Assembly (NCBI GenBank): GCA_964600365.1
Contig: CAZRJG010000046.1
Location: 1 to 16,850, forward strand
DNA from: GCA-020352575 sp964600365
Lineage (GTDB): Bacteria > Actinomycetota > Acidimicrobiia > Spongiisociales > JAENVV01
Direction of reading: 5' to 3'
DNA: 16,850 nt
The position numbers and the translations under genes are program-made. The notes beneath the pieces are model-generated. The model was not told the origin of the DNA, ran no database searches, and was given only the letters and a program-made list of their open reading frames with translations. Below are positions 13,241 through 16,850 of the stretch, one piece after another. The stretch's first letter is position 1, and each line of letters starts with the position of its first letter.

Positions 13241-13717
13241 TCAGGGCGAGTCCGCCTCGCCCAGTTCGTCCCGAATCTCGTCGCTGAGTCGATCGAGGGA
13301 GGCGGTGAGGGCCTTGGCCTCGGGGTTTCCCAGACGGCCGACGACCGAACGTTCGACGACGGCATCCTTGACCTCGAGCACTCGTTCGGCGAGGCGAGCC
13401 CCGTCGTCGGTGAGCTCGATGAGCACGCTGCGGCCATCGGCGGGGTTCGGGACGCGGTTGATCAGCCCCCGGCGTTCGAGGGTGTTGAGTCGGCCCGTGG
13501 CGCCCGCCCCGGTGAGGCGGAGCCACGCGGCGATCTCGGAGGGAACGGGGGAGTGGTCCGCTACGAGGATGACGGTGAGGACATCCGCTTCCCCATTCGT
13601 CAGCCCGAGTGCCTCGAGGTGAGCCGACAGGAGCGTGTCGAGGAGCACGTGGGCCTCGGTGATCGCTCGCTTCAGCCCTGCGCCGACGCGGGAAACTCCG
13701 TAGCGGGGTTCGTCCAT
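13241..13717 (-). CDS. MarR-family transcriptional regulator
   Basis: The product has 158 residues, a normal size for the family. Flanking helices form the dimer, and the winged helix runs from TNGEADVLTVILVADHSPVPSEIA through LRLTGAGATGRLNTLERRGLI to the wing, NRVPNPADGRSVLIELTDDG. The DGR in the wing is the family hallmark. The start ATG 13717 has no ribosome site, but TATACT lies six bases upstream, so the message is probably leaderless. An operator-like palindrome at 13742-13755 overlaps its -35 region and the promoter of the divergent membrane-protein gene. It is therefore likely to repress itself and the 13789-14696 pair, and to be released by a small phenolic, oxidative or similar ligand that cannot be named from sequence. 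Confidence 0.93.
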   Translation of the reverse strand: MDEPRYGVSRVGAGLKRAITEAHVLLDTLLSAHLEALGLTNGEADVLTVILVADHSPVPSEIAAWLRLTGAGATGRLNTLERRGLINRVPNPADGRSVLIELTDDGARLAERVLEVKDAVVERSVVGRLGNPEAKALTASLDRLSDEIRDELGEADSP

Positions 13718-13723
13718 GGAACC

Positions 13724-13729
13724 AGTATA
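13724..13729 (-). promoter_or_regulatory. -10 box of the leaderless MarR promoter
   Basis: On the minus strand TATACT (five of six to TATAAT) lies six bases before the ATG at 13717. A weak -35, TTCGCT, falls at 13752-13747, inside the operator-like palindrome. Confidence 0.6.
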
Positions 13730-13734
13730 GCCAC

Positions 13735-13763
13735 TTGCATGTAGTTAGCGAACTAAGTATATT
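13735..13763 (+). promoter_or_regulatory. Promoter with MarR-type operator in the spacer
   Basis: TTGCAT (13735-13740) and TATATT (13758-13763) are spaced by exactly 17 bases, a good sigma-70-type promoter for the gene at 13789. The spacer contains TAGTT-AGCG-AACTA (13742-13755), an inverted repeat of the kind MarR proteins bind. Repressor bound here would block both this promoter and the -35 region of its own gene. Confidence 0.7.
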
Positions 13764-13788
13764 CCGGATCCCTACGAAAGGATCCCCT

Positions 13789-14208
13789 ATGGCGACGAGT
13801 GTTCGCCCTTCGTTCCCGCCCTGGTTCGTGGCGCTCACGGTGCTGCTCGGCCTGTCGAACTTCGTCGTCTTCGGCTGGATCAGCCTGCTCGACCCGTCAA
13901 TCCCGTTCCTCGAGCTCGGGGCAGGCGATGGTCGATTCCCGGCGCAGTTCTTCGCCATACGCCACATCGTGTTCGCGGGACCGCTCGTCTACGGGCTCGT
14001 CGCAAGGAACGTCTCGATCCTGAAGGCGATGTACGCAATGTTCCTCGCGATGGCCGTGCTCGACATCGTGGTGCTCGTCGCAAACGGGTACTTCATCCCG
14101 ATCATCGGTGAGCTCTCACTCGCAGCGACCCTTGCCATCTCCATCCCCGGCTTCGTCGGGAGCACCTCTCTCGGCCTCCTGCACCTTCGCCGCTACCCGA
14201 CCTCCTGA
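13789..14208 (+). CDS. Four-span integral membrane protein of unknown function
   Basis: The product has 139 residues from ATG 13789, with AAGGA at 13778-13782, six bases upstream. Four hydrophobic segments are seen: about 12-33 (WFVALTVLLGLSNFVVFGWI), 55-72, 76-98 (MYAMFLAMAVLDIVVLVANG) and 107-130. The loop after the first carries ELGAGDGRFPAQFFAIRH and ends in a short RRYPTS tail. The size and topology resemble small DoxX- or DUF4345-like membrane proteins, but I cannot assign a family. It is the first gene after the MarR-controlled promoter and precedes an SRPBCC gene by 14 bases, so the two form an operon with a shared, repressor-controlled role. Confidence 0.8.
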   Translation: MATSVRPSFPPWFVALTVLLGLSNFVVFGWISLLDPSIPFLELGAGDGRFPAQFFAIRHIVFAGPLVYGLVARNVSILKAMYAMFLAMAVLDIVVLVANGYFIPIIGELSLAATLAISIPGFVGSTSLGLLHLRRYPTS

Positions 14209-14222
14209 AAGGAGAACCCCCA

Positions 14223-14696
14223 ATGCAGTTCACCATCACCACCCCGATCGATGCCCCCGCCGATGTCGTGTGGGAGCTCCTCGGTCGTCGGTTCGTTGAC
14301 ATCTCCGAGTGGTCCGACGTCGTGCGTTCATCCCGGGCCATCGGGCTCGATGAGGTTCCCCCTGGTGTCGCCGTTGCGCCCGAGGCGCCGGTGCCGGGCC
14401 GCTCGACCACGACGCGCGTCACGCTCACCGAGGTGTTGACCGACTACGACGAGGCCGGGCGCTCCCTCACGTTCGTGGCCGCCAACCTGCCGCCAGTGAT
14501 CCGCAACGTCTCCGACCGGCAATCGGTCCGCGCCGTGACAGCGGCCTCCTCCGAGGTCGACTTCGAGGTGCGTGTCGATCTGGCCGGGCCAGTGGCCCTG
14601 TTCGCGCCACTCCTGCGCCGACGGATGCAGCACACGTTCGGCAGGGTGCAGCGCGAGTTGAAGCGGGCAGCCGAGGCCGCGGCGACTGCCGGGTAG
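14223..14696 (+). CDS. SRPBCC (START/polyketide cyclase-like) family protein
   Basis: The product has 157 residues from ATG 14223, with a strong ribosome site (AAAGGAG) eight bases upstream. The opening MQFTITTPIDAPADVVWELL and the WSDVV after it are typical of the helix-grip fold, in which a curved sheet and a long C-terminal helix enclose a hydrophobic pocket. The end, RRRMQHTFGRVQRELKRAAE, is that long helix. Such proteins bind lipids or aromatic ligands, and some act as cyclases or stress proteins; the ligand here is unknown. It is co-transcribed with the membrane protein under the MarR-type operator. Its stop is seven bases from the convergent deoD stop. Confidence 0.85.
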   Translation: MQFTITTPIDAPADVVWELLGRRFVDISEWSDVVRSSRAIGLDEVPPGVAVAPEAPVPGRSTTTRVTLTEVLTDYDEAGRSLTFVAANLPPVIRNVSDRQSVRAVTAASSEVDFEVRVDLAGPVALFAPLLRRRMQHTFGRVQRELKRAAEAAATAG

Positions 14697-14703
14697 GGGA
14701 GGC

Positions 14704-15414
14704 TCAGGCCAGGCCGACGGCGGCCTCGAGTGCGATGGAGATCATCGTGTCGAGGCTCGTCTGGCGCTCTTCTGCGGACATCTCCTCATCCCCGTCGATC
14801 ACGTCGGTGACGGTCATGAGCGCGCCTGCCCTCGCCCCGTGTTCGGCGGCGAGGCCGAAGAGCCCGGCGGCCTCCATCTCGGCGGCGAGGATCCCGAGTT
14901 CGCGGGCGCGCCCGAAGACGTCCTCGTCGGGGTGGTAGAAGAGGTCGGAGGAGAGGATGTTCCCCGTGTGGACCGTCTCCCCGTTCGCCGCGGCCGCATC
15001 GACGAGGGCGCGGGTGACGCCGAAATCGGCGAGCGCTGCGAAGTCGTAGCCACGGAACCGCATGCGGTTCACGTTCGAGTCGGTGCTCGCCCCGACGGCG
15101 ATCACGACGTCACCGAGTCCAAGGAACGGCTGGATGCCACCGCATGAGCCGATGCGGACGATCGTGCCGACGTCGTACTTCGTGACGAGCTCGGTGGCGT
15201 AGATCGATGCCGAGGGGATGCCCATCCCGGTTCCCATCACCGACACGAGGGTGCCGCGGTAGGTGCCGGTGTAGCCCTCCATGTTCCGCACCGAGGTGAC
15301 GAGCCGGGCGTCATCGAGGTGGACCTCGGCGACGTACCGAGCTCGAAGGGGATCCCCCGGGAGGAGGCAGATGGGCGCGAAGTCGCCGGGTGCGGCGGAG
15401 ATGTGCGGGGTCAT
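14704..15414 (-). CDS. deoD: Purine-nucleoside phosphorylase, DeoD type
   Basis: The enzyme splits purine nucleosides with phosphate into base and ribose 1-phosphate. The length is 236 residues, normal for the hexameric bacterial form. Residues known from the E. coli enzyme fall at the same numbers: His4, Gly20, Arg24 (PGDPLRA), Arg43, Arg87 and Ser90 (RIGSCGG), Glu179-Met180-Glu181 (AAEMEA), Asp204 and Arg217. Only Ser203 differs, being Thr. It should therefore be active. The start ATG 15414 lacks a ribosome site; TAGCCT six bases upstream suggests a leaderless message. With the nucleoside importer a kilobase and a half away, it fits uptake followed by phosphorolysis, although it has its own promoter. 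Confidence 0.96.
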   Translation of the reverse strand: MTPHISAAPGDFAPICLLPGDPLRARYVAEVHLDDARLVTSVRNMEGYTGTYRGTLVSVMGTGMGIPSASIYATELVTKYDVGTIVRIGSCGGIQPFLGLGDVVIAVGASTDSNVNRMRFRGYDFAALADFGVTRALVDAAAANGETVHTGNILSSDLFYHPDEDVFGRARELGILAAEMEAAGLFGLAAEHGARAGALMTVTDVIDGDEEMSAEERQTSLDTMISIALEAAVGLA

Positions 15415-15420
15415 GGGACG

Positions 15421-15444
15421 AGGCTAGGCGTCGGGCGCTAGCGT
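15421..15444. promoter_or_regulatory. Face-to-face leaderless -10 boxes for deoD and the P450
   Basis: On the minus strand TAGCCT (15426-15421) lies six bases before the deoD ATG. On the plus strand TAGCGT (15439-15444) lies seven bases before the P450 ATG. The whole divergent gap is 37 bases, so each promoter's -35 region falls on or inside the other gene's start. Neither gene has a ribosome site. Confidence 0.5.
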
Positions 15445-15451
15445 CGCCCCG

Positions 15452-16672
15452 ATGTTCGATGCGTACGCCCCGGAGTTCGTCGAGGACCCGTACCCGACCT
15501 ATGCGCGGTTGCGGGCCGAGTCCCCGATCTTTCACGACGAGACGTGGGGGGTGACGTTCTTCACCCGCCATGCCGACGTGGCGGGGATCTTGAAGGATCG
15601 ACGATTCGGGCGCGATGTGCGCGACGCCGTGCCGCCTGAGAAGGTCGATCGAGAGGTCTTCGAGCGCACCTATCCGCCGCAGTGGCCGACATGGACCGAG
15701 ACGATCCGTGATTCCTTCATCGACCTCGAACCGCCCCGCCACACGCGTATTCGTCGCCTCGTGCAATGGGCGTTCACGCGCCGAGCCTCCGAGGCGTACC
15801 GCGACCGGATGCAGGCGACCACCGACGCGGCGCTCGATCGGGCCGTCGAGGTGGGCGGGATGGAGGCCATCTCCGACTTCGCCACGCCGATCCCCCTCAC
15901 CATGATCGCCGAACTGTTGGGCGTCCCTGCTGCGGACCAGCCGATGCTCGTCGAGTGGTCCCACCGCATCGTTCGCGTGTTCGACGAGGCCTGTAAGGCC
16001 GACGAGGGCGACGCGGCCGAGGCAGCCACGAAGGAGTTCGTCGCCTACTGCGAGGACCTTGTTGCCGAGCACCGACGGGCACCGAAGGACGATCTCGTAA
16101 GCGCACTCATCGATGCCGAGGTGGACGGCGATCGGCTCACCGAGCAGGAACTCGCCGCGACCTGCATCCTCGCCCTCAACGCCGGCCACGAGGCGACCGT
16201 GCAGGCGATCGGCAACGGCCTCCTCGCCCTCGCCGCCCATCCGGGCGAGTACCGACGGCTCCGCGCCGAGCCGGGCCTGATGGCCACCGGCGCCGACGAA
16301 CTGCTCCGGTTCGACACCCCCTTGCAGATGTTCGAGCGGTGGGTGCTCGAGGACCTTGAGTGGAACGGCACCCACCTCGCCCAGGGGTCCAAGGTGGGGC
16401 TCCTGTTCGGGTCGGCCAACCACGACGAGGACGCGTTCGAGGCTCCGGGCGCCCTCGACCTGGGACGTTCGCCCAACGCCCACGTCTCGTTCGGTGGAGG
16501 GGTCCACTACTGCGTGGGTGCGCCGCTCGCCAAGGTGGAGATGGACGTGGCGTTCGGTGCGTTCGCACGACGAGTGGCGGCCTTCGAGGTGGAGGCCGAC
16601 GTCCTGCTGCGCGTCCCGAGCCTGGTCTTCCGGGGCGTGCAGGAACTTCCCCTGCGGCTGGTCGCGGGCTAA
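15452..16672 (+). CDS. Cytochrome P450 monooxygenase
   Basis: The product has 406 residues, a soluble bacterial P450. The heme-binding loop is SFGGGVHYCVGAP with Cys354 as the iron ligand. The K-helix ExxR is Glu283-Arg286 (ELLR). The I-helix reads AGHEAT (244-249): the acidic residue of the oxygen-activation pair is kept (Glu247), but the threonine usually next to it is Ala248, with Thr249 following. The C-helix region has DLEPPRHTRIRRLV, typical of class I actinobacterial enzymes that take electrons from ferredoxin. No ferredoxin or reductase gene lies alongside. The start ATG 15452 is preceded by TAGCGT and no ribosome site. The substrate cannot be told from sequence. The stop overlaps by four bases the stop of the convergent partial gene. 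Confidence 0.95.
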   Translation: MFDAYAPEFVEDPYPTYARLRAESPIFHDETWGVTFFTRHADVAGILKDRRFGRDVRDAVPPEKVDREVFERTYPPQWPTWTETIRDSFIDLEPPRHTRIRRLVQWAFTRRASEAYRDRMQATTDAALDRAVEVGGMEAISDFATPIPLTMIAELLGVPAADQPMLVEWSHRIVRVFDEACKADEGDAAEAATKEFVAYCEDLVAEHRRAPKDDLVSALIDAEVDGDRLTEQELAATCILALNAGHEATVQAIGNGLLALAAHPGEYRRLRAEPGLMATGADELLRFDTPLQMFERWVLEDLEWNGTHLAQGSKVGLLFGSANHDEDAFEAPGALDLGRSPNAHVSFGGGVHYCVGAPLAKVEMDVAFGAFARRVAAFEVEADVLLRVPSLVFRGVQELPLRLVAG

Positions 16673-16850
16673 TCGACCTGCGTCTTGGTCGCGGCGGGGA
16701 GGAACCCCGACAGCCACTCCTCGGCCTCCGCCACGCCGGGGAAGGCGCGGATCGGGTTCTCGGTGGGCGCCATGGTCGCGACAAGGTCGGCGAGCGTGGC
16801 GAGCCGATCGGACCCGTGCGTCACCACTGCTGCGGCCGAGAGGTGGGGGA
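16669..16850 (-). CDS. Partial C-terminus of an unidentified protein (runs off the right end)
   Basis: On the minus strand an open frame runs from the window edge to TAG at 16671-16669. It gives about 59 residues including THGSDRLATLADLVATM, NPIRAFPGVAEAEEWLSGF and a short tail ATKTQVD. The pattern of a helix, then IRAFPG, then an amphipathic AEAEEWL helix resembles the end of SpoIIAA-like/STAS-type proteins, but this is weak. Its stop overlaps that of the P450 by four bases. The start lies outside the window. Confidence 0.5.
   Translation of the reverse strand, partial: PHLSAAAVVTHGSDRLATLADLVATMAPTENPIRAFPGVAEAEEWLSGFLPAATKTQVD

Noticed and set aside
14697..14703. Terminator between the SRPBCC gene and deoD
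   Set aside because: The gap is seven bases and no stem centred on it was found.
15311..16717. 468-codon open frame opposite the P450
   Set aside because: It overlaps a P450 with all its motifs intact; it has no independent start signal or domain.

Overview
The window is high-GC DNA, except for its first kilobase, and looks like an actinobacterium, possibly an Acidimicrobiia-type lineage. The reasons are frequent GTG/TTG starts, many start/stop overlaps, several genes with a TANNNT-like -10 box six or seven bases before the start codon (leaderless transcripts), and the gene families present. The lineage is my inference; no rRNA or other marker is in the window.

Layout. (1) 1-1056 is accessory DNA of lower GC. 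It lies between two outward-facing remnants of stable-RNA genes: a tRNA-Phe-like 3' remnant on the minus strand (84-149) and a tmRNA (ssrA)-like 3' end on the plus strand (1029-1056). Between them is a two-gene module: a small HicA-like gene broken by an in-frame TGA, and a partner joined to it by an ATGA overlap. I read this as the edge of an integrated element. (2) 1142-4004 holds an orphan soluble histidine kinase, a tail-anchored membrane protein, and a winged-helix protein preceded by an 18-bp operator-like palindrome. (3) 4054-7399 on the minus strand reads as response regulator, membrane histidine kinase, type-4 uracil-DNA glycosylase, 3-hydroxyacyl-CoA dehydrogenase. A small exported protein diverges from the regulator, and five phased heptamers lie between them. 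(4) 8183-13237 is a four-gene ABC importer of the basic-membrane-protein (purine nucleoside) class: lipoprotein, double ATPase and two permeases, with a 16-bp perfect hairpin after the lipoprotein gene. (5) 13241-14696 is a MarR repressor divergent from a membrane protein and an SRPBCC protein; a MarR-type palindrome sits inside the promoter. (6) 14704-16672 holds a DeoD-type purine nucleoside phosphorylase and a cytochrome P450, divergent across only 37 bp. A partial reading frame runs off the right end.

How the genes fit together. The importer plus DeoD phosphorylase suggest uptake and phosphorolysis of purine nucleosides as a carbon/nitrogen or salvage route. The two-component pair probably regulates itself and the neighbouring exported protein. 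No complete new defence system, prophage, transposase or CRISPR array is visible. The most unusual parts are the scarred left end and the well-resolved regulatory sites.
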